Notes: a model not told the origin generated them from the sequence alone. DNA of 64,000 nt from Actinomycetota bacterium (GCA_027315345.1 DAHUYE010000013.1:1-64000), one strand, 5' to 3'. Counted from the stretch's first letter, positions 41,940-51,561 are shown. Numbers and translations: made by a program.

Positions 41940-43028
41940 GTGGCCGCCGGCGGGGGCTGTGTGGCCCGGACCGCCGAGGGCCAGGTCGTCTTCGTCCGCC
42001 ACGCCATCCCGGACGAGGTGGTCATGGCCCGGGTCACCCAGGCCACCCGCTCCTTCCTGCGGGCCGACGCCGTCGAGGTCATCGAGGCCTCCCCGGACCG
42101 GGTGGTGCCGCCCTGCCCCTATGCCGGGCCCGGGCTCTGCGGGGGTTGTGACTGGCAGCACGTCTCCCTCCCCCGCCAGCGCCGGCTCAAGGCCGACCTC
42201 TTGGCCGAACAGCTCCGCCGCCTGGCCGGCTTGGACCTGGACGTCACCGTGGAGGAGGTGCCGGGAGCGCCGGACGGGCTGGGGTGGCGGACCCGGGTCC
42301 GCTACAGCATCGACCGTTCCGGCCGGGCCGGGTTCCGCCGCCACCGATCCCACCAGGTCCAGCCGGTCGAGCGCTGCCTGATCGCCTCCCCCGAGGTGCA
42401 GGCCGAGGGGGTGACGGCCCGGCGCTGGCCCGGGGTCGAATCGGTGGAGGTGCCCGGACCGTCCGAGCGGGTGGTGCGGGACCGGACCTTCCGGGCCGGA
42501 CCCGGCGCCTTCTGGCAGGTGCATCCGGCCGCTCCCGATGTGCTGGTGGGAGCGCTGCTCCAAGGTCTCGACCCCCAGCCGGGGGAGGCGGTGGCGGACC
42601 TCTACGGAGGGGCGGGGATTTTCGCCGCTTTCCTGGCCGAGGCGGTCGGGGTGGGCGGCCGGGTGGTCCTGGTGGAGGGATCCGCCCGGGCCGCCGCCGC
42701 CGCCGAGGAGAACCTGGCCGGTCTGGCCCACGCCGAGGTAATGCGGGCCCGGGTGGGGCCGGACGTACTGGACCTGACCGGCCCGGTCGACCTCATCGTC
42801 CTGGATCCACCCCGGGCCGGGGCCGGGCTGGAGGTGAGCGCCGCCCTGGCCGGCTCCAATGCCCGGTCGGTGGCCTACGTCGCCTGCGACCCGGCTTCGC
42901 TGGGCCGGGACCTGCGGGTCTTCCTGGACGCGGGCTGGACCCTGGCGGCCCTGCGGGCCTTCGACCTGTTCCCCATGACCGAGCACGTGGAGGCGGTGGC
43001 CTTCCTGACCCGTGACAGGCTGGCCTGA
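41940..43028 (+). CDS. TrmA/RlmD-family RNA uracil-5 methyltransferase
   Basis: A SAM-dependent enzyme that methylates C5 of a uridine in rRNA or tRNA. It has an N-terminal TRAM-like part (GCVARTAEGQVVFVRHAIPD), an iron-sulfur cysteine cluster (PPCPYAGPGLCGGCDWQH), the SAM loop ADLYGGAGIFAAFLAE, VLDPPRAG, the catalytic Cys in VAYVACDPASLGRDL and the general-base Glu in PMTEHVEAVAFL. The exact target cannot be told. The GTG at 41940 is the first conventional start after the upstream stop, but it falls inside the TRAM domain; a CTG at 41883, overlapping the reductase stop, would give a fuller N-terminus. The stop overlaps the next ATG. Confidence 0.88.
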   Translation: MAAGGGCVARTAEGQVVFVRHAIPDEVVMARVTQATRSFLRADAVEVIEASPDRVVPPCPYAGPGLCGGCDWQHVSLPRQRRLKADLLAEQLRRLAGLDLDVTVEEVPGAPDGLGWRTRVRYSIDRSGRAGFRRHRSHQVQPVERCLIASPEVQAEGVTARRWPGVESVEVPGPSERVVRDRTFRAGPGAFWQVHPAAPDVLVGALLQGLDPQPGEAVADLYGGAGIFAAFLAEAVGVGGRVVLVEGSARAAAAAEENLAGLAHAEVMRARVGPDVLDLTGPVDLIVLDPPRAGAGLEVSAALAGSNARSVAYVACDPASLGRDLRVFLDAGWTLAALRAFDLFPMTEHVEAVAFLTRDRLA

Positions 43029-43837
43029 TGCCGACGGTCATCGTGTCCGGAGTCGAGCTGTACTACGAGCGGGCCGGTTCGGGCCCGCCGCTGCTGTTCA
43101 TCTCCGGGACCGGGGGAGATCTGCGCAATCAGCCCAACGTCTTCGCCGGTCCCTTGCCGCGACACTTCGATGTCCTGGCCTACGACCAGCGGGGCCTGGG
43201 CCGCTCGGCGGTGCCGCCCGGTCCGTACACCATGGCCGACTACGCCGATGACGCCGCCGGCCTCATGGCGGCGCTGGACTGGGACCGGGCCGCCGTGGTC
43301 GGGGTGTCCTTCGGCGGGATGGTGGCTCAGGAGCTGACCCTGCGCCATCCGGACCGGGTCGGGCGCCTGGTGCTGGCCTGCACCTCGTCGGGCGGCGCCG
43401 GTGGAGCCTCCTACCCCCTCCACGAGCTGTCCGATCTCAGCCCGGAGGCGCGGGCGGAGCGCAGCCTGGCCCTGGCCGACACCCGCCTGAATGAACAGTG
43501 GCGAGCAGCCAACCCGTCCCGGTGGGCCGAGTTGCTGCTCGGGGCGCAGTCCCAGAGCCGATCCGCCGGCGCCACCGAGCCCGAGCGGCTGGAGGGAGCG
43601 AGGCTGCAGTTGCAGGCCCGGCGGGGGCATGACACGTGGGCACGTCTGGGCCAGGTGTCATGTCCGACGTTGGTGTGCGGGGGTCGATTCGACGGGATCG
43701 CGCCCCGGGAGAATGTCGAGCGGCTGGCCTCGGCCATCCCCGGTTCCGAGCTGGTCTTCTTCGAAAGCGGCCACCTGTTCCTGGTCCAGGACCGGGCCGC
43801 CTTCCCCGCCATCATCGAGTTCCTCCAACGGGGATGA
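43028..43837 (+). CDS. alpha/beta hydrolase
   Basis: A 269-residue hydrolase. It has the nucleophile elbow VVGVSFGGMVAQE, the Asp in VCGGRFDGIAPREN and the His in FFESGHLFLV; the oxyanion loop is FISGTGGDLRNQP. It resembles the small-molecule esterases and 3-oxoadipate enol-lactonase-like proteins. The substrate is unknown. The ATG overlaps the stop of the RNA methyltransferase (TGATG), so they share an operon, followed 24 bases later by another aldo/keto reductase. Confidence 0.87.
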   Translation: MPTVIVSGVELYYERAGSGPPLLFISGTGGDLRNQPNVFAGPLPRHFDVLAYDQRGLGRSAVPPGPYTMADYADDAAGLMAALDWDRAAVVGVSFGGMVAQELTLRHPDRVGRLVLACTSSGGAGGASYPLHELSDLSPEARAERSLALADTRLNEQWRAANPSRWAELLLGAQSQSRSAGATEPERLEGARLQLQARRGHDTWARLGQVSCPTLVCGGRFDGIAPRENVERLASAIPGSELVFFESGHLFLVQDRAAFPAIIEFLQRG

Positions 43838-43861
43838 TCCCGGGGACGTAGTTTCCCCGTC

Positions 43862-44749
43862 ATGTCTATTGCGAGGATGCAGTTCGGGCGGACGGGACAT
43901 GCCAGCAGCCGGGTGATCTTCGGGGCGGCCGCCCTGGGCCGGGTCAGGCAGGAGAAAGCCGATGAGGTCCTCCCCGTGCTGTTGGAATTCGGCGTCAATC
44001 ACCTCGACACGGCCGCCTCCTACGGGGAGTCCGAACTGCGGCTGGCCCCCTGGCTGGCCCGCCACCGAGGCGACTTCTTCCTGGCCACCAAGACCGGTGA
44101 ACGCACCGGGGCCGGGGCCCGGGCCGAACTGGAGCAATCCCTGGAACGCCTGGGTACCGATCACGTCGATCTCATCCAGCTCCACAACCTGGTGGAGGAG
44201 GACGAGTGGGAGACCGCCCACGGCCCCGGCGGAGCGGTGGAGGCCATGGTGACGGCCCGGGAGGAGGGCCTGGTCCGCTTCATCGGCGTCACCGGACACG
44301 GCCTGCGCATCCCCGGCATGCACCGCCGCAGCCTGGGCCGCTTCGACTTCGACTCGGTGCTCTTCCCCTACAACCACGTGCTGCTGGCCGAGCCCGCCTA
44401 CCGCTCCGACGTGGAGGCGTTGTTGGAACTCTGCGCCGAGCGGGGAGTGGCGGCGCAGACCATCAAGTCGGTGGCCCGCCGGCGCTGGCCGGACGGATTC
44501 GAGGGCCCCCGCTACAGCTGGTACGAACCGGTGCCCGAGGACGACGGGGCGGTGGAGCGGGCCGTGCACTTCGTGCTGTCCGAGCCGCGGGTCTTCCTCA
44601 ATACCTCCAGTGATCTGCACCTGCTGCGCCCCACCCTGGAGGCGGCCGCCCGACCCGTCACCACCCCCGCCGCCGAGGCGCTGGCCGCCGACGTGGAGCG
44701 CCTGGCCATGACGCCTCTCTTCGACGGGGCCGAACTCGAACGCATCTGA
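43862..44749 (+). CDS. aldo/keto reductase, second family
   Basis: A 295-residue aldo/keto reductase. FGRTGHASSRVIFGAAALGR opens the barrel, and NHLDTAASYGESELRLAPWL carries the catalytic Asp and Tyr. FFLATKTGERT supplies the Lys and DHVDLIQLHNLVEEDEWE the His region. It differs from the enzyme at 40915 in lacking the long C-terminal cofactor loop, and VAAQTIKSVARRRWP resembles the ferredoxin-less YhdN-like group. The substrate is unknown. It is the last gene of the apparent operon. Confidence 0.85.
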   Translation: MSIARMQFGRTGHASSRVIFGAAALGRVRQEKADEVLPVLLEFGVNHLDTAASYGESELRLAPWLARHRGDFFLATKTGERTGAGARAELEQSLERLGTDHVDLIQLHNLVEEDEWETAHGPGGAVEAMVTAREEGLVRFIGVTGHGLRIPGMHRRSLGRFDFDSVLFPYNHVLLAEPAYRSDVEALLELCAERGVAAQTIKSVARRRWPDGFEGPRYSWYEPVPEDDGAVERAVHFVLSEPRVFLNTSSDLHLLRPTLEAAARPVTTPAAEALAADVERLAMTPLFDGAELERI

Positions 44750-44792
44750 GAGGCCTTCCGGCGTCGGGCCGGTGGCGTCGCCCGGCGCCGGG

Positions 44793-45791
44793 TCACTCCT
44801 CGGTGGTGCGGGCGAAATCGTCCTGGGTCATGGGCTCCTCGGAGAAGGCCACCGAGACGTGCTGTTCGGGCCGGCGCTGGTTCTGGGTGGCCTGCAGGGC
44901 CATGGAACGCTGGTCGGCTTCGGTGAGTGGAGGCTGGACCAGGCCCCGGGGCCAGAGCCGGCGGGCCAGCACCGTGTTTACCTCGGCGGCGTAGACGGAG
45001 AGCTCCACCCCGATGTAGATCCACGCCAGCAGGCCCAGCACCAGCCCGAAGACGCCGTAGACGGCGCTGTCATTGCGCAGATCATGTCCGATCAGATAGC
45101 CCCCGGCCGCCTGCAGGATCGTCCAGCCGATCCCGCCGATCACGGCGCCGGGCCAGAGCTGGTGGGTCGGCACCGACTTGGGGGTCAGGGCCCGGAAGGC
45201 CAGGAAGTACTGGCCGATGTTGATCGCCACCGCCGCCGCCTCGCCCACCAGGCCCAGGGCCAGGTTGTGGCGGCCGAAGGTGCCGAACCCGGCGGCGAAG
45301 GTGGTGACGATCAGGCCCAGTCCGAGCACACCCAGGAAGCCGAAGCTGCGTCCCACCCGCTTGATGTAGTTGGGCCGTTCCGGGCCGGGCAGGTTCCAGA
45401 TCTGGGCCATGGTGAACAGGCCGGCCTGGGCCACGCCGGTCGTCCCCCACAGCAGCATGACCAGGCTGACGATGAGGGCCGCCCCCGAACCCCGCTGCAG
45501 GGCGTGGATGTTCTGGGTCAATTCGGTGCCGATGACGGGGAACTGGGACAGCGTCGAATGCAGTACGGCCCGGCGGGCCGAGGAGGAATTGCCCAGGATC
45601 AGGCCCAGCACGGTGACCAGCAGGAGCAGTAGGGGGAAGATGGCCCCGAAGGCGGAGTAGGCCAGATTGGACACCAGGGTCCCGGCGTTGTCGTCGCCGA
45701 ACTTCTTGGTCACGGCGAAGAGAAACGCCACCGGGGCATGCCCCTGCTGGAAGGAGTCGACCCGGCGGGCCACCCGCTCAATCGGATTCAC
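44793..45791 (-). CDS. YihY/RNase BN-family inner-membrane protein
   Basis: A 332-residue protein with about six transmembrane segments (for example AYSAFGAIFPLLLLLVTVLG, ALIVSLVMLLWGTTGVAQAG, FGLVLGLLAWIYIGVELSVY). This is the YihY/BrkB pattern, including the conserved loop between the first helices and EVNTVLARRLWP near the end. The old name ribonuclease BN is not supported for this family; the true function is unknown. A hydrophilic tail of 50 residues lies in the cytoplasm. Start ATG at 45791. It is divergent from the ACT-domain gene. Confidence 0.85.
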   Translation of the reverse strand: MNPIERVARRVDSFQQGHAPVAFLFAVTKKFGDDNAGTLVSNLAYSAFGAIFPLLLLLVTVLGLILGNSSSARRAVLHSTLSQFPVIGTELTQNIHALQRGSGAALIVSLVMLLWGTTGVAQAGLFTMAQIWNLPGPERPNYIKRVGRSFGFLGVLGLGLIVTTFAAGFGTFGRHNLALGLVGEAAAVAINIGQYFLAFRALTPKSVPTHQLWPGAVIGGIGWTILQAAGGYLIGHDLRNDSAVYGVFGLVLGLLAWIYIGVELSVYAAEVNTVLARRLWPRGLVQPPLTEADQRSMALQATQNQRRPEQHVSVAFSEEPMTQDDFARTTEE

Positions 45792-45914
45792 GGCCCTCCT
45801 GTACCCAATGGGCGGTATCGGAAAGCCGGAAACACAGCGTTAACCGGTGCGACCCACGCCCGAAACCCGTCCCTGGTTCTCTGCAATGACCACCATCCGA
45901 TGAGGGGGCGATCC

Positions 45915-46613
45915 GTGCTTCTGGCCATGAGACTTTCGATGCCCGACCGGCCCGGGATGCTGGCCCAGGTGACCCAGGCCCTGGCGACGATCGATGCCGA
46001 TATCGCCACGGTTGAGATCATCGAGCGTATCTCCGGGGTGGTGGTGGACGAATTCACCCTCACCACCCCGGCCATGGATCCGATAGCCCTGGCCCGGGAG
46101 TTGGAAGCCGTGCCGGGCGTGGTGGTGGAGTCGGTGCGCACCGTGGAGGAGCAGCCCTCCTCCATCGCCCTGCTCGAGTTGGCCGCCGAACTGTCGGCTC
46201 ATCCCGGGGATCGGCTGACCACGCTGGTGGCCGGGGTGCCCCGGGCCATCCGGGCCGCCTGGTGCCTGGCCGTCTCCGGTGACTACCGGGGGGGTACGCG
46301 GGTGCTCGACATGAGCCAGGGCGCCCCCCGGATCACCTCCGAGCACCTGCCCTGGCTGCCTCTGGAGAAGCCCCGGCGGCTGGCGGCGGCCGGCTGGATG
46401 CCGACCTCCTGGCGGATGCGGGCGGCCCTGGGAGGCCTGGAACTGGCCGCCTGGCCCCTGGGCGGTCCGTCGGTGGCCCTGCTGGTGGGGCGCTACTCCG
46501 GCCTGCGTTTCCGGGCCCCGGAACTGCGCCAGGTCGAGTTGCTGATCGACATGGCCGCCGGCCACGGTCCGGTGACCCTCGACCTGTCCACCCGGACGCT
46601 GACCGAGGCCTGA
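45915..46613 (+). CDS. ACT-domain protein
   Basis: A 232-residue protein. The first 75 residues are an ACT domain (LLAMRLSMPDRPGMLAQVTQ; SGVVVDEFTLTTPAMDPIAL), which usually binds an amino acid or nucleotide. The rest has GGTRVLDMSQGAPRITSEHL and VALLVGRYSGLRFRAPELRQ, perhaps a degenerate GAF-like sensing domain. I chose the GTG at 45915, preceded by GAGGGGG; an ATG at 45900 is possible. No catalytic domain is attached, so it is likely a regulator. It stands alone between a divergent membrane protein and the ABC exporter. Confidence 0.72.
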   Translation: MLLAMRLSMPDRPGMLAQVTQALATIDADIATVEIIERISGVVVDEFTLTTPAMDPIALARELEAVPGVVVESVRTVEEQPSSIALLELAAELSAHPGDRLTTLVAGVPRAIRAAWCLAVSGDYRGGTRVLDMSQGAPRITSEHLPWLPLEKPRRLAAAGWMPTSWRMRAALGGLELAAWPLGGPSVALLVGRYSGLRFRAPELRQVELLIDMAAGHGPVTLDLSTRTLTEA

Positions 46614-46750
46614 GCCGGCGCCGCTCAGGCGGCTCTTGGGCCCGCTTGGGAATTCGCTCCGAAGCCGGGTGGTGCCGGCGTGACGATCGTGCCCGTCATG
46701 GCTGGGAAATTCCTGGGCGATGGTCACAGCCCAGGCGTACGGTGTCCTAA

Positions 46751-48583
46751 ATGCGCACAGGAGCCATCAGGCGCCTCATGCCGTATGTGCGCCCGTACCG
46801 CCGCCAGATGTGGGAGATGGGAACGGCGGCCACGGGGGCCCTGGTGGCTGTGACCACCGTTCCACTGGTGACCGAGGCGGTGATCAACGGCCCCATCACC
46901 CACCATCGCGGTGGGCTGTGGCTGCTGGCCGGCCTGGCTCTGCTCCTCGGCCTGGGTGAGGGCCTCTTGCTGTGCATCCGGCGCTGGGTGCTGGGTCGGG
47001 CCGCCACCGGGGTGGAGACCGACATCCGTAACGACCTCTACGCCCACCTGCAGCGCCTGCCGGTGTCCTTCCACGAGCGCTGGCAGTCGGGCCAGCTGCT
47101 GTCCCGGGCCACGGGGGACATCACCCTGATCCGCCAGTTCGTCGGCTACGGGATGATCTACCTGGTCGTCAACTCCATGACCTTCATCTACGTGGTGGCG
47201 CTGCTGTTGCACCTGGACGTGCGCCTGGCCTTTGTGGCCATCGTGGCCGTCATCCCGATTCTGGTGGCCGGTAACCGTTTCCGGCGCGACTACCACCGGG
47301 CCAGCCGGCTGGTTCAGGACCAGCAGGGGGACCTCACCACCATCGTGGAGGAGGCCGCCGTCGGCATCCGCGTCATCAAGGCGTTCGGGAGACATGGGCT
47401 GGAGAAAGCCCGCTTTGCGGGGATGGCGCGGACGCTGCAGTCCTCGTCGATGGTGACGGTGCGGCTCCGAGGCCGCTTTTTTGCTCTTCTGGGCCTGATC
47501 CCCAACCTGGCCCTGGCCGCCATCGTGCTGGGCGGGGCCTGGGCCGTCACCGACCGGGTCCTCACCCTGGGCGGGCTGGTGGCCTTCGTTTCGCTGTTCC
47601 TCATGCTGGTGTGGCCGGTGGAGAGCCTCGGTGAGATCCTGGCCATGGCCCAGGAGGCCAGCGCCGCCGTGGAGCGGATCTGGGAGGTCTTCGACACCGA
47701 GCCGGACATAGCCGACCGGCCCGGGGCCATGGCCCTGGCCGACTGCACGGGCCACCTTCGCTTCGAGGGAGTGTCGTTCTCCTACCGCGAGGACGGGCCC
47801 CGGGTCCTCGACGGGGTGGACCTGGACATCGCCCCGGGGGAAACGGTGGCGCTGGTGGGCGCCACCGCCTCGGGCAAGAGCACCCTCATCTCGCTGGTGC
47901 CCCGGCTGGCCGACGTGACCGGTGGGCGGGTGACCCTGGACGGGGCCGACGTCAGGGACATCCAGCTCGACTCCCTTCGCGGTCATGTCGGGATGGCCTT
48001 CGAGGAGCCGACCCTGTTCAGCGCCAGCGTGAGGGAGAACCTGACCTTCGGCGCCCCCGACGCCAGCGACGCCGAGATCGATGAGGCTCTGGAGACGGCC
48101 CAGGCCGGCTTCGCCTATGACCTGCCCTGGGGCCTGGACACCCGGGTGGGTGAGCAGGGCCTGTCCCTCTCCGGCGGCCAGCGTCAGCGCCTGGCCCTGG
48201 CCCGGGCCATTCTGGGTAAGCCCCGGGTTCTGGTCCTGGACGATCCGCTGTCGGCTCTGGACGTCCACACCGAAGCCAAGGTGGAGGAGGCCCTGGCCCG
48301 GGTCCTGTCCGGCACCACCGCCCTGGTCGTTGTCCACCGGCCCTCCACCGTGGCCCTGGCCGACCGGGTCGCCTTCCTGGACGGCGGCCGCATCGTGGCC
48401 ACCGGCAGCCATCACGAACTGTTGGGGACCCTGCCTGCCTACCGGGCCATCCTGGCCCAGGAGGTGGATGCCCCCGCCGTCGACCTCGGTGACGAGGTGC
48501 CCCGGGCCGAGGAGGAAGCCGGCCACTCCGGCCGCACCGGGTCCGAGCTCGAGCCCCGCTGGTGGGAGGTGACGGCCGGATGA
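46751..48583 (+). CDS. heterodimeric ABC exporter, subunit with degenerate catalytic Glu
   Basis: A 610-residue half-transporter: six transmembrane helices (residues about 15-310), then an ATPase with Walker A VGATASGKST, signature LSLSGGQRQR, Walker B RVLVLDDPLSALD and the H-loop VVHRPST. The residue after the Walker B Asp is Asp instead of the catalytic Glu, so its own ATP site is degenerate. The partner, encoded next with a four-base overlap, has a normal Walker B but an altered signature. Together they form the asymmetric pair usual in multidrug or lipid exporters. The substrate is unknown. Start ATG at 46751. Confidence 0.9.
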   Translation: MRTGAIRRLMPYVRPYRRQMWEMGTAATGALVAVTTVPLVTEAVINGPITHHRGGLWLLAGLALLLGLGEGLLLCIRRWVLGRAATGVETDIRNDLYAHLQRLPVSFHERWQSGQLLSRATGDITLIRQFVGYGMIYLVVNSMTFIYVVALLLHLDVRLAFVAIVAVIPILVAGNRFRRDYHRASRLVQDQQGDLTTIVEEAAVGIRVIKAFGRHGLEKARFAGMARTLQSSSMVTVRLRGRFFALLGLIPNLALAAIVLGGAWAVTDRVLTLGGLVAFVSLFLMLVWPVESLGEILAMAQEASAAVERIWEVFDTEPDIADRPGAMALADCTGHLRFEGVSFSYREDGPRVLDGVDLDIAPGETVALVGATASGKSTLISLVPRLADVTGGRVTLDGADVRDIQLDSLRGHVGMAFEEPTLFSASVRENLTFGAPDASDAEIDEALETAQAGFAYDLPWGLDTRVGEQGLSLSGGQRQRLALARAILGKPRVLVLDDPLSALDVHTEAKVEEALARVLSGTTALVVVHRPSTVALADRVAFLDGGRIVATGSHHELLGTLPAYRAILAQEVDAPAVDLGDEVPRAEEEAGHSGRTGSELEPRWWEVTAG

Positions 48584-50430
48584 GCACCGACCTGACCACG
48601 GCTTGGCGGGGGGTGGCGGCCGAGGACGCCGAGGTGGTCACCGCCCCCATGTCGGCCATGCTGCGGGGCCGCAGTCAGCGACTGTTGCGCTCGCTGCTGG
48701 CCCGCCACGGTAAGGCCCTCCTGGCTGCCGGGGCGCTGATCGTCGGCTTCGACGTGGCCAGCATGATCGGACCCCTGCTGGTGGAGCGGGCCATCGACAG
48801 CGGCCTGCCGGCCATCCAGCACCATCACGACTACCTGCCCCTCCTCCTCACCGCGGCCGGCCTGGCCCTGGCCGGTGCCTTCCAGGCCGCCAGCGACTTC
48901 GGGTTCACCCTGGTCACCGGCCGGATCGGCCAGGCCGTACTCCTGGACCTGCGCCAGCGAGTCTTCGAGCACTTCCAGTTCCTGTCCATCAGCTTCCACG
49001 AGCGCTACACGTCGGGCCGGGTCATCTCCCGGCTCACCTCGGACGTCGACGCCATCTCCGATTTGTTGATGGACGGCCTGCAGGTGCTGGCCTGGGCCAG
49101 CCTCACCATCCTCACCGTGGCCGGGATCCTTGTCTGGCAGGACCCGGTGCTGGCCGGGGTGGTCTTCTGCGCCAGTCCCTTCGCCGTCGTTCTGACCCGC
49201 TGGTTCCGGCGGGAGTCGGTACGCGCCTACCGGGCCACCCGGGAGGCGGTGGCCCTGGTCATCGTCCACTTCGTCGAGTCCCTGGGCGGGATCCGGGCCG
49301 TCCAGTCCTTCCGCCGGGAGCCCCGGAACCAGGAGATCTTCGAGGCCCTGGACGAGTCCTACCGCTCGGCCAACCAGTGGTCGATCCGGCTGGTGGCGGT
49401 GTTCGGGCCCGGGGTCAAGGCGCTGGGCAATGCCAGCCTGGCCGCCGTGCTGCTGGTCGGGGCGGTGCGGGCCGAGCACGGCCGCATCACAGTCGGCGTG
49501 CTGGCCGCCTTCATCCTCTACCTGCGCCGGTTCCTGGATCCGATCCTGGACCTGTCGCAGTTCTACACACTGTTCCAGTCCGCCGCCGCCGCCCTGGAGA
49601 AGCTGTCCGGGGTGCTGGAGGAGGTCCCCTCCGTGCCCGAGCCGGCCGGGCCCGTCCCCGCTCCGATCCCGGCCCCGGCGGTACTGGCCGTGCCGGTGCG
49701 GGGCGAGATCACCTTCACCGGGGTCGACTTCGGCTACCGGGACCGGCTGATCCTGGAGGGCCTGGATCTGTACATCCCGGCCGGTCAGACGGTGGCGGTG
49801 GTGGGCGAGACGGGGGCGGGCAAGTCCACCGTGGCCCGGCTCATGGCCCGCTTCTATGACCCCACCGCCGGGACGGTGGCCCTCGACGGGGTCGACCTGC
49901 GCCGCATGGGGCGGGACGAACTGCGCCGCCACGTGGTGATGGTGACCCAGGAGAGCTTCCTCTTCTCCCGCTCGGTGGGGGAGAACATCGCCTTCGGCCG
50001 GCCCGAGGCCACCCAGGCCGAGATCGAGGCCGCCGCCCGGGCCGTCGGCGCCCACGGGTTCATCTCCCGGATGCCCGAGGGCTATGACACCCCGGTGGGC
50101 AAGCGGGGCGGCCGGCTATCCGCCGGCCAGCGCCAGCTGGTCTCCTTCGCCCGGGCCTTCCTGGCCGATCCGGAAGTCCTGATCCTGGACGAGGCCACCG
50201 CCTCGCTGGACATCCCCAGCGAGCGGCTCATCCAGCGCGCCCTGCTGACGCTGCTGGCCGAGCGGACGGCGGTCATCATCGCCCACCGCCTCACCACGGT
50301 GGAGATAGCCGACCGGGTGCTCATCGTCGAGGACGGCCGGGTGGTGGAGGACGGCAGTCCGGCCGAACTGCTGGAGCGGCCCAGCCGTTACCGGCAGCTG
50401 TACCAGGCCTGGGCCGACAGCCTGGTCTGA
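48580..50430 (+). CDS. heterodimeric ABC exporter, second subunit
   Basis: A 616-residue half-transporter from the ATG at 48580, overlapping the first subunit's stop (ATGA). A hydrophilic head of about 45 residues precedes the six-helix membrane domain. Then come Walker A VVGETGAGKSTVA, signature GRLSAGQRQLVSF, Walker B VLILDEATASLD and the H-loop IIAHRLTTVE. The signature has SAGQ instead of SGGQ. In the dimer this signature faces the first subunit's defective Walker B, so exactly one of the two ATP sites is consensus. Confidence 0.9.
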   Translation: MSTDLTTAWRGVAAEDAEVVTAPMSAMLRGRSQRLLRSLLARHGKALLAAGALIVGFDVASMIGPLLVERAIDSGLPAIQHHHDYLPLLLTAAGLALAGAFQAASDFGFTLVTGRIGQAVLLDLRQRVFEHFQFLSISFHERYTSGRVISRLTSDVDAISDLLMDGLQVLAWASLTILTVAGILVWQDPVLAGVVFCASPFAVVLTRWFRRESVRAYRATREAVALVIVHFVESLGGIRAVQSFRREPRNQEIFEALDESYRSANQWSIRLVAVFGPGVKALGNASLAAVLLVGAVRAEHGRITVGVLAAFILYLRRFLDPILDLSQFYTLFQSAAAALEKLSGVLEEVPSVPEPAGPVPAPIPAPAVLAVPVRGEITFTGVDFGYRDRLILEGLDLYIPAGQTVAVVGETGAGKSTVARLMARFYDPTAGTVALDGVDLRRMGRDELRRHVVMVTQESFLFSRSVGENIAFGRPEATQAEIEAAARAVGAHGFISRMPEGYDTPVGKRGGRLSAGQRQLVSFARAFLADPEVLILDEATASLDIPSERLIQRALLTLLAERTAVIIAHRLTTVEIADRVLIVEDGRVVEDGSPAELLERPSRYRQLYQAWADSLV

Positions 50431-50447
50431 CGGCGTACCGTCTGGGG

Positions 50448-51452
50448 GTGGCCGATGAGGTGGTCGTGGAGGCGGCGGGCCGGGAGATGGCCATCAGCCA
50501 CCCGGACAAGGTCTTCTTCGCGGAACGGGGCGACACCAAGCTCGACCTGGTCAACTACTACCTGGCCGTGGAGGAGCCTCTGATGCGGGCCATGGGGGGT
50601 CGTCCGGTCCTCCTCCAGCGCTTCCCCAACGGAGCCGGCGGCTCCTCCTTCTTCCAGAAGCGGGTGCCCGAGTCCCGCCCGGACTGGCTGGAGACGGCCG
50701 TGGTCTCGACTCCCAACGGCACCACTTCCGACGCCCTGGTGGCGGCCGATATCGCCCACGTGATCTGGGCGGTGAACCTGGGCTGCCTGGGCTTCCATGT
50801 CTGGCCCAGCCGGGCGGCCGACCCCGACCACGCCGATGAGTTGCGCATCGACCTCGACCCGTCCCCCGGAGTCGACTTCGCCATGCTCCAGGAGGGGGCG
50901 GTCGAGGTGCACACCCTGCTGGCGGAACTTGGCATCGATGGCCGGCCCAAGACCACCGGGAACCGGGGCATCCACATCTACGCCCGGCTCAGGCCGGAGT
51001 GGGACTCCTTCCAGGTGCGGGCGGCGGCGGTGGCCCTGGCCCGGGAGCTGGAGCGCCGCCGGCCCGATCTGTGCACGGCGGCGTGGTGGAAGGAGGAGCG
51101 GGGAGCGCGGGTCTTCATCGACTTCAACCAGAACGCCCCCCACAAGACCGTCTTCGGAGCCTGGTCGGTGAGGGCCCGCCCCGGGGCCCAGGTATCCACC
51201 CCCTTCACCTGGGACGAGCTCGGCTCGGTCCACCCGGACAACTTCACTTTGGAGACGGTTCCACCCAGGGTCGAAAACTCGGGTGACGCCTGGGCCGACA
51301 TGACCCCGCAGCCCCTGGAACCGCTGCTGGGGATGAGCCGGCGGGACATGGAGGCCGGGCTCATGGACGCCCCGTGGCCGCCTGTCTATCCCAAGATGCC
51401 CAACGAGCCGGACCGGGTGGCTCCCAGCCGGGCCAAGAAGCCCAAGAGCTGA
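50448..51452 (+). CDS. LigD-type polymerase/primase domain protein
   Basis: A 334-residue stand-alone member of the LigD polymerase-domain family (archaeo-eukaryotic primase fold). It shows ISHPDKVFFAERGDTKLDLV at the start, the metal-binding Asp pair in DELRIDLDPSPGVDF, PKTTGNRGIHIYARL, and late VFIDFNQNAPHKTVFGAWSV. In mycobacteria this domain is fused to an ATP-dependent ligase and works with Ku in end joining; separate versions exist in many actinobacteria. No ku or ligase gene is in the window. Start GTG at 50448, 17 bases after the exporter. Confidence 0.88.
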   Translation: MADEVVVEAAGREMAISHPDKVFFAERGDTKLDLVNYYLAVEEPLMRAMGGRPVLLQRFPNGAGGSSFFQKRVPESRPDWLETAVVSTPNGTTSDALVAADIAHVIWAVNLGCLGFHVWPSRAADPDHADELRIDLDPSPGVDFAMLQEGAVEVHTLLAELGIDGRPKTTGNRGIHIYARLRPEWDSFQVRAAAVALARELERRRPDLCTAAWWKEERGARVFIDFNQNAPHKTVFGAWSVRARPGAQVSTPFTWDELGSVHPDNFTLETVPPRVENSGDAWADMTPQPLEPLLGMSRRDMEAGLMDAPWPPVYPKMPNEPDRVAPSRAKKPKS

Positions 51453-51481
51453 GGGGCCGAAGGGCCTGGGTCAATCCCGCC

Positions 51482-51561
51482 GGTCAGCTCGGTCAGCTCG
51501 GTCAGCTCGGTCAGGTCCGCCCGTCGGCCACCTCGGTCACGTCGGTCGGGTCGGTCAGGCC
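51482..51561. repeat. short tandem repeat, unit GGTCAGCTC
   Basis: Three exact nine-base units (51482-51508) are followed by variants GGTCAGGTC, GGTCACGTC, GGTCGGGTC and GGTCAGGCC with one interruption. It lies between the convergent polymerase and VapC genes. It is non-coding as far as I can see and probably arose by slippage. Confidence 0.7.

Noticed and set aside
46724-50055. Two long minus-strand frames (600 and 538 codons) opposite the ABC exporter genes
   Set aside because: Gln/Gly/His-rich shadow products with no recognisable domain. The exporter genes on the plus strand are certain.
51454-51467. GGGCCGAAGGGCC-like copy of the DevR box after the polymerase gene
   Set aside because: It lies directly after a stop codon between convergent genes, with no start codon to control, and is nearly a plain GC-rich palindrome.
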